A stretch of DNA of 64,000 nucleotides from Zoroaster sp. YZ-2022 (taxonomy: Eukaryota > Echinodermata > Asteroidea > Forcipulatida > Zoroasteridae), in the NCBI GenBank assembly GCA_029582265.1, contig CM055819.1, forward strand, positions 25,186,715 through 25,250,714, read 5' to 3'. Position numbers and translations under genes: made by a program. Below are positions 22,525 to 33,473 of this stretch, one piece after another (position 1 is the first letter of the stretch; every line of letters starts with the position of its first letter). The notes under the pieces are model-generated. The model did not search any database and was not told the origin of the DNA. It saw nothing but the letters and a program-made list of their open reading frames with translations.

Positions 22525-23842
22525 TTTTGTGCTTAGTGACCGGTTTGCCCAAACAAATGGTATCCGGCACAAAATAAAAACAGTTGTTTTGACTGTGGCA
22601 TGAATTCATTCAACCTGCGTCTTTCTTTGTTTTATTGGAGTCTGAGTATAATTCCTTTTATCACCTTTAGGATAAAAGGTCTTATGCTCAGCGTAAACTT
22701 ACATTGTTCTATCCCATGCTGGGGCTTTCCTCTCTGATTGCGTGCTATTGCACTTTCTGCAAAATCCTTGGCATCATATTTGTTGTATTGCGCCCTCACT
22801 CGTGAGAAGTGTTTCATCACTTGTCTTTCATTATTGGCCCCTGGTATTTGGCTGTATGCCAAAACAATCGGCTGACCTTGGGCTATTTGTGTACTGGTTG
22901 TTAGGCAGGTACATGTACGTGCTGGTATGCAAGTTCTTTACAGGCTTAACCAATTAATTTGCTCATCTAAGCATCATTAAACTTTAGGTTAGGCGGGCTT
23001 AATGAATTTAACTTCCACTTTGTCACAGTCACTGGATTAATGAAGATGCTAGAAAATATTGGTGTGACGAAGGTGATATAAAAATTTCGCCTCGGTTCTT
23101 CTGCAGCTGGATAAATCGCTTTGGCTTGTGGATCATCAATTAAAAAGACTTCGCTTCAGTTGTTTATTTCAGCAGCTGACGATTTTTGATATTTTGCGGC
23201 TGTATTTTTCGAAGCTAGTGTTCCAGACGCAAGCATCGGAGGCGTTCTCGACGATTTGTATCCGGTAAATTATTGTTGGAATTTGTGCAAGGACAAATCT
23301 CCAAGGACAATATTATTTTCCTTTTCAATTTGTGAAGGATAATTCATATTGGACTTGGGTTCTCCAGCTGCAATTTTTGGTTTAAAAACAATTGACTATC
23401 AACATTATCCAGCGGATTTTGTTCATCAAGTTTGTTTTTTCTGTGGATTTCTACATAACATCGGCTCAGTTCTTCAATGCCACTGTTACACAAATAAAAG
23501 TTCTCTCCGTTTCCTCATGTAGTTTTCTATGAGGCCGCATAGTTCCTCTTGTCTTTAGTAATTTCGTGGATATATATTCAGTTATTGGATTGACAACGTA
23601 TTCTTTGGATTTACATATGTTTGGTGGAATTTTGACGTCTCTTTGAGCTACCGAACATTATTACAGTAACGTTACAGGCATAGCTAGGCCTCCACTGTTC
23701 GGCCTGAGGTTTAACTTAACGGATAGAACGTCTGACTATTGTTTTTTTTTCCAGTGTACAAAACTGTTATCTTCAATTTCAATAGCACTTTTACACGGGG
23801 GTTGCTTCAACTTTTCCGGCGCTTATTCATTCGGACTGAGGT

Positions 23843-24151
23843 CTACCCGTAACTTGTTATAGGCCCTAACGGCATAAACTGTGATTGGAACAGAGAATTC
23901 GTTGCGTTGTTGTAGCCGCCGGCTGAGGGATATGCCGGCACGGCTATCATCGCCGATGAAGCAGTCAGCACATCGAGGACAGGGACCAAGGCAACGCCGA
24001 GGTGCCAGGGGTCCGACGGCGGCTCAAGGTCGGCCTCCTGCGAATGACAGACACTGCACCATGAGTGGCCGGCAGTCGTCGTTTGTGCTCCAGTGACCGC
24101 GGTACTCCCATCACTACCAACACGGTAGCGGGTGTGTTGGGAAATATCCAA
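23843..24151 (-). other. Recurrent minus-strand open frame, uncertain
   Basis: Copy of the frame at 16198-16542, with an internal deletion (about 36 bases including the AFVFVSS segment). No domain. Confidence 0.2.
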
Positions 24152-24203
24152 CCAGCTACAGTGGGCAATGATCGGGCAAGTTGTAAAGTTAATGGTTCAT
24201 CAT

Positions 24204-24466
24204 TGGCGGATCCAGGGGGGAGGGGGGGGGGGGGCTAAGGGGGCTGTAGCCCCCCCCTAAAATCGTTAAAAAAAAAAAAAAAATTTAAAAGGAGAGAGAG
24301 AGAGGAGAGAGAGAGGGGGGAGGGGAGGGGAAAAACGCACTCGCATTCCCACAGTGTGCTTTGTTTTTCTCTCCCTTTGATTATTTCATTGTAATTTTTG
24401 TAGTACTGAAAAATAATTGTTTTTGGGTTCTCAGCCCCCCCTAAAGAATGTTCTGGATCCGCCCAT
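24204..24466. mobile_element. GGATCC-ended short element, unit 3
   Basis: Best preserved ends: ggcggatccaggggg on the left, tctggatccgccc on the right. Confidence 0.55.
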
Positions 24467-24739
24467 GTTCATGTATCGTTCATGTATCGTCCATGTACGT
24501 AAGTAATTCGCCGCACTCGTGAAATAACGAACTTGCCTTTGGCTTTAATATGGAGTATTAGGCTACTGTTTGCATAAAATCATAGGTGAAATTGTATGAT
24601 TTACTGTAAAGTTGGTGCTTGTGAAAATGGAAAAGTTGTTTAACCACTGATTTTACTAAATACAAATAGTAAGGGATTTGTTACAAAAAAGAAAATCATA
24701 AGTGAAATTGTATGATTTACTGTAAAGTTGGTGCTTGTG

Positions 24740-25109
24740 GAGTGTCGTGGCCGAGCGGTCTAACTTACCAGACTCAAGTTCTGGTGTTAGCAGCAGAATG
24801 TGGGTTCGAATCCCGGCCGTGACACTTGTGTCCTTGAGCAAGACACTTAACCATAATTGCTTCTCTCCACCCAGGGGTTAAATGGGTACCTGTGAGGGCA
24901 GAGTTGGTTGATTAGCCCTATATGCGTTGTAATGGCAGCAATTGAGCTGTATACTCCCCAGGGAGCTGAGATGGTTTCAGGAATGATTTATGAGCCTTAT
25001 GAGCCTCATGAGCCTCATGAGCAGGGGTAATGATATAATGCGCCTTGAGCACCACTTAGTTGGTGGATACGTGCGCTATATAAGTCCACTTATTATTATT
25101 ATTATTATT
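24740..25109 (+). mobile_element. tRNA-derived SINE, full length, unit 3
   Basis: Same insertion as in unit 2, with identical flanks (ggtgcttgtg | gtgaaaatgg). It differs by an extra 'gagcctcat' repeat at about 24995-25020. A and B boxes are intact. Confidence 0.9.
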
Positions 25110-26620
25110 GTGAAAATGGAAAAGTTGTTTAACCACTGATTTTATACAAATAGTAAGGGATTTACATAACCTCAATTTGTTGTACACGAACATCTGTGAT
25201 TTTATTGTTCTATGCCGTCAATGAGCTGTTGTCAGTGGAAACCAAAAGAGGTGAATGCTTTGCATTTGCAATGATTTTTTTTAAAGGAATAGGGGCCTAC
25301 TGATCCTCAAAATGGACACATTCCTTATAGGAGAAGCGAACAAAGGCTAGGCCTACTTCTTAATTCGTTGGTGTTATTTCGTCTGTTGTGGTAAATTATT
25401 GAGAAAATGATCATTAATATCATGGTTATGGAAAGAAATATTTTATTTGAAAAATAAATTATACCATTTTATTTTTAAAAACTAAAACAATTTTATTTTC
25501 AAGTTTAAAAACAATTTTACAACCATCTGGAATAAGATGAAGCATGGGTCAACCGTTTTTCTTCTTCAGTAAAATTTCTGTGCCCCCATCAACTTTAACA
25601 ACAGTTTGGGGGTGGGTCATTATACTGTAACGGTCGGGTCCAACCCTGCCGCTCTTATCACTACTAAAACGGGCGTGTCTCAACAACCCGCTTTAACAGA
25701 ACGCGGAAGTCTGAGGTGTGATGTACGAGTGTACAATCTGGGCTTGAGGTTGTAAGTGAAGATGGTGTGTGATGGTGGAGAGGATGATGATGATGAGTTT
25801 TACAGAGTCAAGAATGAGGACTGACAAGATGATGACGAGACGGACGACCAAACCTGATAATAAAAGGTTACACTGAAACAAAAGGGTTTACTTTCAATTC
25901 AACCGGTATATGCTTCTTTATTAACTCTCTTCAATGTCTTCCATTCATTAGTTCTCTTAAATTTCTTCCATTTAATTAATGGGGATTCTATATAAACTTG
26001 ATGTAGGGTCCCTATACTAAATCAGTAATTCAAGGATCACGCACAGTGACGGATTATGCATGACCGATCAATCAAGGACTTGTAGCATGTCTATGGTTGA
26101 CGATGGGTAGCAATAACATGTACGCACAATGCGCGTGCGACCACAAGTAATTGGTTAAGCTAGTAAACAAGATGTGCGTGCGACCAAAGTGATTGGCACT
26201 TCACAGCTTGACATATGCATATTCAATCCACTGGCTAAAATTAACATTAATTAACTCATTGGTAAAGTTTACATGAAGTTTCTCTACTGCAAGGGCAAAG
26301 TGCATGTCTTCATGTACAAAATGTAATACAATGTATTACATTCTCACAGATACGAACTTGCTGTGTGTGTAAACACTGCTGTCACTACACCAGTGCAGTA
26401 CTTTACATTGGTAAAACTTAACCATGTTTAAGTACTGGTGTAAGGCTACTGGGGCTCTAATAAATTTAGTTTAGAAATCAATACAGTATAGCTTAAGCTT
26501 AACTCTTGTTCTGTAAGGTTTGCTTCTGGAGAAAAGTGATTTTCTCCACAATACCAACATCAATTTTTTGATGACCATAATTCTATGCGTCTCAAAAAAT
26601 AAAAATAAAAAATAAAAACC
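25110..26620. repeat. Unit spacer, no gene seen
   Basis: Same spacer as in units 1, 2 and 4. No conserved frame. Confidence 0.6.
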
Positions 26621-26631
26621 GGCGCTCAAGA

Positions 26632-27050
26632 CGTCCACGCATAGGATCACGCATTCGGCTAGTGCAGTCTGGTAACGACTTCCTCTGTCCGGTCCGTGCC
26701 TTAATGGCTTTCATCGCCATTCGCCCCCAATGTTTGGGGCCATTTTTCTGTCATTTTGATGGAACCCCGTGAACTCGGTACCAGTTTAACTCGGTGTTTA
26801 AGAGAACAGTTTCATTGGCAGGCCTAAAAGTGCATCACATACGGGGTCACTCATTTCGTATTGGCACGGCATCTTCCGCGTCTGCGCTCTCGGGCTTTCA
26901 CAGGCTGACATTCGTAGCATGGGACGTTGGCGTTCAAATGCTGTCTTGTCCTACATCCGCCCAGTTCCAACTTGCAACTTGCAAACTCGTAGTAACTTGT
27001 CTATGGGGCGGGTTCAATTTTTGCAATCTTACACATTGGCTGCTGTGTTT
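26632..27050 (+). pseudogene. Tyrosine recombinase C-terminal half, unit 3 (broken)
   Basis: Carries the shared TGA (about 26770). HSFRIG is intact, then a 2-base CT insertion at about 26888 shifts the frame before the GRW and Tyr boxes. Confidence 0.75.
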
Positions 27051-27064
27051 ATTTCATTGTTATC

Positions 27065-27606
27065 GTGTTCAATTTGTTTTCAATAGGTGCAATTTGGATC
27101 GTTGGGGATTCGCTAGTGCGGAGTGCAGAACGCCCGTTCGGCCTTCCAATGGAAGTGTTTTGGAAAGGCAAAGGTGGGGCAGGTATTGGCGACTGCAGCG
27201 ACCTGCTGATTGACCTCAGCAAACGGGCACCTTCCCCAGCTTTCATAATCATTCACTTGGGTACTAATGACCTAGTTGATACAGACGAGTTTGCACTGCG
27301 GCAGCAGATTGCCGTGATGATTCGCGATTGTTGTTGGGCATATCCGGGCTCAACCATTGTTTGGTCTGATGTGCTGCCGCGTGTGTTTTACGTCGGCGCC
27401 TGTTCTCAACCGGCCATTGAGCGTAGCGCCGAACAATTAATCGTTGGGCAGCATCTCAGTGCAGTGCGGTGCAAGTTCCTTGTATTCATCACCCTCAGTT
27501 TAAATGGTCGGAGATCAGCCTGTACTTGTATGATGGCGTACATTTGTCTCCACTTGGTAATCAGTTGTTCATTAGTAATTTGCGTGGGCTTATTTTTTCA
27601 CACATG
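27065..27606 (+). pseudogene. SGNH hydrolase, unit 3 (frameshifted)
   Basis: Blocks I-III (GDSL, GAGIGD, GTND) are open. A one-base deletion near 27424 (gcgtagcgcc versus gcgtaagcgcc) throws block V (DGVHLS) out of frame. The downstream segment also has a 30-base-scale deletion near 27810 relative to unit 2. Confidence 0.75.
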
Positions 27607-28082
27607 TAATTGTTTACGGAACCCTCTTTATTGACGTATTTTTTCCTCAATTTTCTACACTTTGTTGTTATACTGTATGGCAAGGTTCTATGTTTCAATA
27701 AAATTGTTATTGATGAATTGGTTTTGTTTGTTACCATCACTTCATCATTCCAGGATGGGGTTGTGGCTGTCTTTCTCTGTGTGGGCGCGCTTGGCGCGGG
27801 TGGCATTTTTTTGAGTTGTGATCAACCTGTAATAATTACAGTATTCATGTCATTAAATTTGTTTTGTTTGGGTATGGTTGCCATAGCGCTCGCAAGTTTC
27901 ATGAGGCTATGATTCCGACTGAATGTTCCATCGGTGGAAGCGCAACTGTATCTTTTGATTATGTTATTAAACATGCTTTTGTCATTTTATTATAATTATA
28001 TACAGACATGGAGGTAAAGTTAACCTGGTGTAGGCCTACCCAAGAATGTTTGGTTTTTAGCTGGCATATCCAGCAATTTGTA

Positions 28083-28196
28083 GGGTCTGGTGTACCCGCT
28101 GTTGTAAGTGTCTCGTGTACCCGCTTTTAAGGGTCTGGTGTACCTGCTTTTAAGGGTCTGGTGTACCCGCTTTTTGGGTCTGGTGTACCTGCCGTT
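28083..28196 (+). repeat. Minisatellite, unit 3 (5 copies)
   Basis: Shortest array, with the same variant first repeat (cgctgttgtaag) as unit 1. Confidence 0.85.
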
Positions 28197-28320
28197 TTTG
28201 TGCTTAGTGACCGGTTTGCCCAAACAAATGGTATCCGGCACAAAATAAAAACAGTTGTTTTGACTGTGGCATGAATTCATTCAACCTGCGTCTTTCTTTG
28301 TTTTATTGGAGTCTGAGTAT

Positions 28321-28445
28321 AATGAGTGAGTTATAATGCATAATGACTAGATGTGTCTGACAAATGGTTAAGTTTTGTTGGTCCCATAAAGCAAGTAAGT
28401 ATACACTTTAGGTAAGATGTCTGTAAATGCATCCATACAGGTTCT
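28321..28445. repeat. Cassette spacer
   Basis: Matches about 3970-4085 (gtgtctgacaaatggttacg, cccataaagcaagtaagtat). Confidence 0.7.
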
Positions 28446-28449
28446 TTAA

Positions 28450-28877
28450 CCCTAACCACCCTGAATCCATCAAAATCCATCCCCCTGTTTTGGAGGATTT
28501 CGGCGGATTCAGGATATCTCCACATTGAGCATATGGCGGACTTTGATGGATTCAGGATTTCAATAGTTTTTAACTGCTTGGTCATGTTGGTTGATGTAGT
28601 TTGATGGATTATAGTTACATGTACTGTACATGTACAGTCAACACTTGTATGTGTTAGATTTTGATGGATTCTATGCAGCAACATACTATACAAATTTTCA
28701 TGTGAGCCAAAATCCGCCAGAAATTTAGTGGTGGATTTTGGCTGATTCCGGATATGTCCAATATCTACACTGGCGGATTCTGATGGATTCAGGACACCAG
28801 CATTTTGTGTGTGACAAAAATGGTGGATTTTGGTGGATTCAGGATACTTTCTAGTAAAAATACCCAAGGGGTTAGGG
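28450..28877. mobile_element. TTAA MITE, CCCTAACC ends, iterated GGATTTTGATGGATTC
   Basis: ccctaacca...gggttaggg inverted ends are flanked by TTAA (28446-28449; 28878-28881). The empty site is at about 4086 (ctttaattaac). Inside are at least seven imperfect copies of (gg)attttgatggattcagg, in one direction except near the left end, where they are inverted. No coding. Confidence 0.8.
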
Positions 28878-28881
28878 TTAA

Positions 28882-29816
28882 TTAACAACCCGTGAAAGTT
28901 TCATCTAATTTCAAGAAAATAGAACTCAGTGGATATGCATTCAGATTTGTCGTATTCACTCCAACATGGAATTTACGTCTCTGGTAGACAACAATTTATT
29001 TTTTAAATAATTTGATCAATTGCACTGAAATGATAATACCTGAGACAGAAATATACATGTATCAATTTATGTTTGACCCCATCATCAATTTAAATACACC
29101 AAGTAAGTTACATGTAAATCTGAAATCATTTACATTACTCAAGAATAGCATTAGTGTAAGCATTATAGGCAGTTTATACTATTGTAATGGCCTGAAAACA
29201 AATGTCAACCAGTCAACCCCACTCACACCTGAGTGTACAATGTACATGTAGCTATACACGTACTGTACATCAAATACATCAGTACTATATGTACACATAC
29301 ATGTACATGTACCTGAGTATACATGTAGTTAGTACATAATGTACAACATATCAGCATTGAGTGCCCTGCACATCTTTAAAAGTACATGTTCACCCTATTT
29401 CATATATACATTTGTAATTACTTAAGAGCCATATTTTATATTTGGTCTACACAATGAGTATACCTTTGATCTTTAATTTCGAATTTGGAACTTTCACGAA
29501 AAAGTTTTTAAAAAAATAAAAAATTGTGGGACTGACGTTGGGAAGTGTGTGATTTGATGTGGAATGACCCTTTGCTGCCGAGTTCTGAGTCTGAAACCTT
29601 GAGTCTAAGTGGGATCTGTGTACACTTGTATGAAATAAAAATTGTTTAACTAAAAAATAAAGCTTACTACAGAAATGTCACCACTAAGGAAACCAATTTC
29701 TTAATTGCGAGGGAAAATAATTGAATATGTTGTCAAAACACGTAGATCACATCATATTTAGCAAACTAGTTTACTGGAGGATATGAAAATCCCTTACTGT
29801 ACATGTATATTGTACA
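28882..29816. repeat. Cassette spacer
   Basis: Matches 4100-4400 and then 9530-9950. It has an acatgta-rich patch at 29235-29345. Confidence 0.65.
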
Positions 29817-29820
29817 TTAG

Positions 29821-30872
29821 CCCTAACCATCCCAAATCCTCCCAAATCCTCTTTGCCAAAGTGAAGGATTTTGAAGGATTGATGTGGACTTTGCAGCGGT
29901 GAAGGATTTTGAAGGATTCAGGGCGGTTGTGATTATTTACTTGGTGGATTCTGGAGGATTGAGGTTATCAGGCTATTTTTGACACTGGATGAAAATGGAG
30001 GATTGAGGTTATGTGAACTTTGCAGCGGTGAAGGATTTTGAAGGATTCAGGGCGGTTGTGATTATTTGCATGTGGGTATTGCATGATTCATGCTTAAATC
30101 AGTGGACACTTTTCATTGCTCCATGCAGGGACAGTCCCTGGCCCAGGCCATGTACTGATGACAGATTAGAAACACCTGTGCATACATAGTCTGTATTATG
30201 GATTCCAATGCTTGTCACAAAGATCCATGTATAATGTGCATATCAGTGGTAGTGGTCCTTTGTTTACTATATGCCCACATCATGTGTGCGTACATGTATG
30301 TACATGTACAGGTTTATTTTACATGTACCAGGTAGGTATTGCAGAGTTCATGCTTGGGTCAGTGGACACTGTTTATTGGGAAGGTCCCTGGCTCTGGGCC
30401 AGATTAGAAAGACCTGTGGTACATAGTCTGTATTCTAATAACAGTGGCAGTCCCGCCAGCAACTGAGTATTGTACACAACACACATAGGCAGTCCCCCCA
30501 GAAACTAAGTATTGTACATACCACATACATGTATAGGCAGTCCCTCCAGTAATAAAGTATTGTACACAAACACAGGTATACATGTTTTCATAAGGGGTCA
30601 AGGGTTAGATTTAGTGGTTGGGAGTGGCCTCCAAAACATAAACATCCAGTAAAAAATAATTTCTTACACCAGCACCATACCCAAAAATTCCATTACCTAA
30701 ACCTGTCACTGGAGGATTTTGGAGGATTCAGGCAAGTGGCACAAAGTACCAAAACTGGAGGATTTTGGAGGATTTTGAAGGATTCAGGTCATATGAGGTT
30801 TTAACACTGTAGTATTGAAGGATTTTGGAGGATTCAGGTTATGTCTAAGCAAATGGGCCTAGGGAGTTAGGG
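29821..30872. mobile_element. TTAG-flanked MITE, CCCTAACC ends, iterated GGATTTTGAAGGATT
   Basis: Flanked by TTAG (29817-29820; 30873-30876); empty sites are at about 9970 and 47455 (ccattagggtcc). Motif arrays lie near both ends (29860-30060 and 30710-30860). The middle matches the smaller elements at 34160, 39639 and 51452 (cagtggacactgtttattg), partly duplicated. Confidence 0.8.
30440..30565 (+). repeat. Three-copy tandem repeat of about 50 bp
   Basis: Units centred on ggcagtcccnccagnaa and agtattgtaca, lying inside the TTAG element. Confidence 0.75.
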
Positions 30873-30876
30873 TTAG

Positions 30877-32239
30877 GGTCCAAAATGTTGTGCGGAGGAC
30901 ATCCATGATACATGTACGTACATGTAGCCACAACACAACCTCACTACTTGCCAATAACCAATATATTTCCTGCAATTTGACATGAAATAAATAAAAACAT
31001 GTTTTAATTACTGAACAACAGAGCTGTAATAAATTTGAATGTACTCTCCAGGTACATAATATGCACTTGTAGGCACCTCTGTTGTGTGGAATGAAAAGCT
31101 CATACACCAATTTTTTTCTTACTTTAATTAGTACACTGTAGTACTAGGAGGGCAGTGGGTGTTGTCTTGTGTACACGTACGTGAATGCAAGTGATTTAAA
31201 AAAAAAAAATCATTGTCAACATTCAGTTATCACTTGACTTTTACATCCTCATGAAGTTTGAACCTGCCTTTGAATAAACTCCATGCATCCTGGTCAGACT
31301 GCCTCTCTACTCCCGCCAACTCCTGCCATATCATTTAACAATTGTTAAATGAGGAGACTGTGGGAGTTGTAGGCAGTCGCTTCCTTTAACATATTATTAA
31401 AGGAGGATACTATGAGACACAGTCAGTCAGACTACATCATGTACATGTACATCCATTTTATTTTTTAAACAAAATGCTGTCTACGTTTTAGCGAACAAAT
31501 TCATTCCTACAAATGCTGCACTTCATAAACTTTTTATTCTTTCACTGCCATTTGTTTTTCAAGCCTTTTTTACTTCATGTTTGTCTTCTACATGTACATG
31601 TACATGTACATGTACATGTAGATGTAGCTGGTCTGTCTGGGTTGACCTGGGAACAAGTTGACTCTGGTACGAGTTGAGTCCCTTGACTTGGGTTGTTTAG
31701 GTAGGAGTTGAACTGGGTACAAGATGACTTGGGTATGAGTTGACTCGATATCATATGGGGTTGAGTGTCAATCAAAAAGCATCAGTAAACTTCCCGCAAT
31801 GATTGTTTAATAACCAATGTGGAAAAAAAGAAAGTCTAGAACATCTGGGCAGCAAATTATTTAAAAATTGTGTTTTTTTAATCTTTTTTTTTAATTTTAA
31901 ATTTTTTTAAAAAATATCTTAGTTTTCAGTTTCAGCAAATTTCTTAACAGTTGAATGATAGTGCAGTTTTGGTTGGTTGGTAGGTTAACAGACTTTTAAT
32001 TGTTCCAGCACAAGTACTTTGGTAAAGCGATCCAAGTATGAAAATGCCTACTGTTTGACTCATGTGAAAATGGCTTTATTGTGAGGAATAATGGCTCAAC
32101 AATGATGGATAATAATGATGTATGACATTACATGTATAGTGTGGTGTACATGCATCAAAAGCCAAAGGTTTAATTGACTTCTAGATATATGTACATCATG
32201 TGGTACTAATTGTCATGGAAAGGCTAAATCCTATTGGTT
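30877..32239. repeat. Cassette spacer upstream of GPCR
   Basis: Matches 9975-10300 and then 47455-49545. It includes a (acatgt)n run at 31588-31620 and a degenerate 'gagttgactc/gggtacaag' patch at 31630-31755. No coding frame is supported. Confidence 0.65.
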
Positions 32240-32492
32240 ACTCTGTGCCGTTTGGTTGACATACACTGTGTACTGAGTCGGTGTATTCGTGAAGATCAGG
32301 GTCGTTAACAATAGGATATTGACATTCGTCTGAAATTTACGCACTCAAAGCTGCTCTGCTGTGTCTATGATCTCACATAGCTTCCTGCCAGTAACATTGG
32401 TCCTACTTGAACTGTTTGCAGGGTGATTGAATCATTTTCATTGTTTACATACAGCATGCAAAGACACTGAAGAGTGAGCAAAGACACTGGAG
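32240..32492 (+). promoter_or_regulatory. Conserved GPCR 5' leader, candidate promoter/5' UTR
   Basis: About 250 bp conserved in front of all four GPCR starts (also 35205-35458, 49545-49766, 52755-53003). Markers: gccgtttggttgacatac, gatattgaca, actcaaagctgctctgctgtg, catagcttcctgccagta and ttta(t/c)atacag just before the ATG region. The ATG context is purine at -3 and G at +4. Function is inferred from position and conservation only. Confidence 0.45.
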
Positions 32493-33473
32493 ATGGATTA
32501 CAATATTAATGAGGAGATATGGACATTTTATCAGGTTGTGATAATACTTGTAGGAATTGTGGGGTTGATCGGAAACATTCTTGTATGTGTGACTATATGT
32601 TATACAAGGACACTGCATAATGTCACCAACTTGATGATTCTGAATCTAGCTATCGCAGATGCATTGGCTTCTACATGTTTTCCTCTGTATCCATTCATTA
32701 CCTTACAGTTCACTCTCAACAGTACTCATTGTACTTCGGAATTAATTTTTCTGTACAGAAGTACATGGACTTATTATTTCTTTATCAACTGCTTCAGTGT
32801 CAACTCTGTACTGAGCCTCACACTGGCAAATTTTGAACGCTTTATTGGAATCAACCGACCTTTGCAGTATCCAAATTACTTCACTAGAAGAAAGATCACC
32901 CTGTTATTACTTGCTGTTTGGGTTATTCCACCCATGGTGCATTTGCCTCGTACAGTTTTTATGATCATCCAGTACCAATCTGATAACTGTTCATTTAAAA
33001 ACAGTGCAGGTAAAACCATTTATGACATTGTGTTAATGATAGTGTATCTTCTACCGGCTGGAGCTACATTTTGGATGTACATCAGAATCCTTGCCAACCT
33101 CAAACAAGGAGCCAGAAACCTAGAAGAGCAAGGAATCCAGGGACCAGCTCAACAGCTGCACCAAGCTCACAAGAAAGTCACCAGCAGTCTTGCTATTGTC
33201 ACCATGGCTTTCTTCATTCTTGTGTTACCTGGAACAATCTGGTTCTTCATAGGTCCATTCTTAAGTGGTTCCGATATAATTAGTGACAGTGATGATTTCA
33301 TCATTTGGGACACAATTATTTTCTTAGTGTTGGTGAATTCTGCTATAAACGCAGTCTTGTATGGATTCAAATATGAACAGCTTCGGAAAGCATTGAAGTC
33401 TATGGTGTGCAAATGTGATCGATGGAGACAACCAAATCAAGTTGGTCCAGAAATGGAAACAGTTGAAGCTTAG
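32493..33473 (+). CDS. Rhodopsin-class GPCR, single exon (326 aa)
   Basis: Complete seven-helix receptor, probably at the plasma membrane. Key positions: TM1 Asn28 (GLIGN), TM2 Asp56 (LAIAD), TM3 Cys80, and Glu115-Arg116-Phe117 in place of DRY. TM4 contains LLLAVWVIPP, and extracellular loop 2 has an NCS sequon and the partner Cys. TM6 has VLPGTIWFF instead of the usual CWxP. TM7 reads NSAINAVLY, so the NPxxY proline is replaced by Ala in this copy, which may impair activation. Loop 1 carries an NST sequon and is 4 residues shorter than in the 49767 copy. The ATG follows the conserved leader, and there is no intron. The ligand is unknown. A chemosensory role is plausible, because tandem single-exon receptor expansions in marine deuterostomes are often chemosensory, but this is inference. 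Confidence 0.92.
   Translation: MDYNINEEIWTFYQVVIILVGIVGLIGNILVCVTICYTRTLHNVTNLMILNLAIADALASTCFPLYPFITLQFTLNSTHCTSELIFLYRSTWTYYFFINCFSVNSVLSLTLANFERFIGINRPLQYPNYFTRRKITLLLLAVWVIPPMVHLPRTVFMIIQYQSDNCSFKNSAGKTIYDIVLMIVYLLPAGATFWMYIRILANLKQGARNLEEQGIQGPAQQLHQAHKKVTSSLAIVTMAFFILVLPGTIWFFIGPFLSGSDIISDSDDFIIWDTIIFLVLVNSAINAVLYGFKYEQLRKALKSMVCKCDRWRQPNQVGPEMETVEA

Larger units (their letters stand above)
15546..23206 (+). repeat. YR/SGNH tandem unit 2 (with SINE and hAT insertions)
   Basis: Same order as unit 1. Its length is about 7.66 kb because it carries a SINE (17092-17458), a short local duplication beside it, and a hAT element (18816-20662). Without these it is about 5.3 kb, like unit 1. Confidence 0.85.
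23207..28320 (+). repeat. YR/SGNH tandem unit 3, truncated at right
   Basis: Shares the SINE and the flanking duplication with unit 2 but lacks the hAT. It stops inside the 3' segment at gagtctgagtat. Beyond it, cassette spacer (gagtgagttataatgcataa) starts with no terminal repeat or target duplication. Confidence 0.85.

Noticed and set aside
22283..22609. Minus-strand 108-codon frame with repeated VHQTLKSGYTRP-like units
   Set aside because: Created by the minisatellite staying in frame; length varies with repeat number and there is no other support.
31588..31620. acatgt runs as regulatory or origin sequence
   Set aside because: Short palindromic simple repeats of this kind are scattered through the whole window and show no special position.
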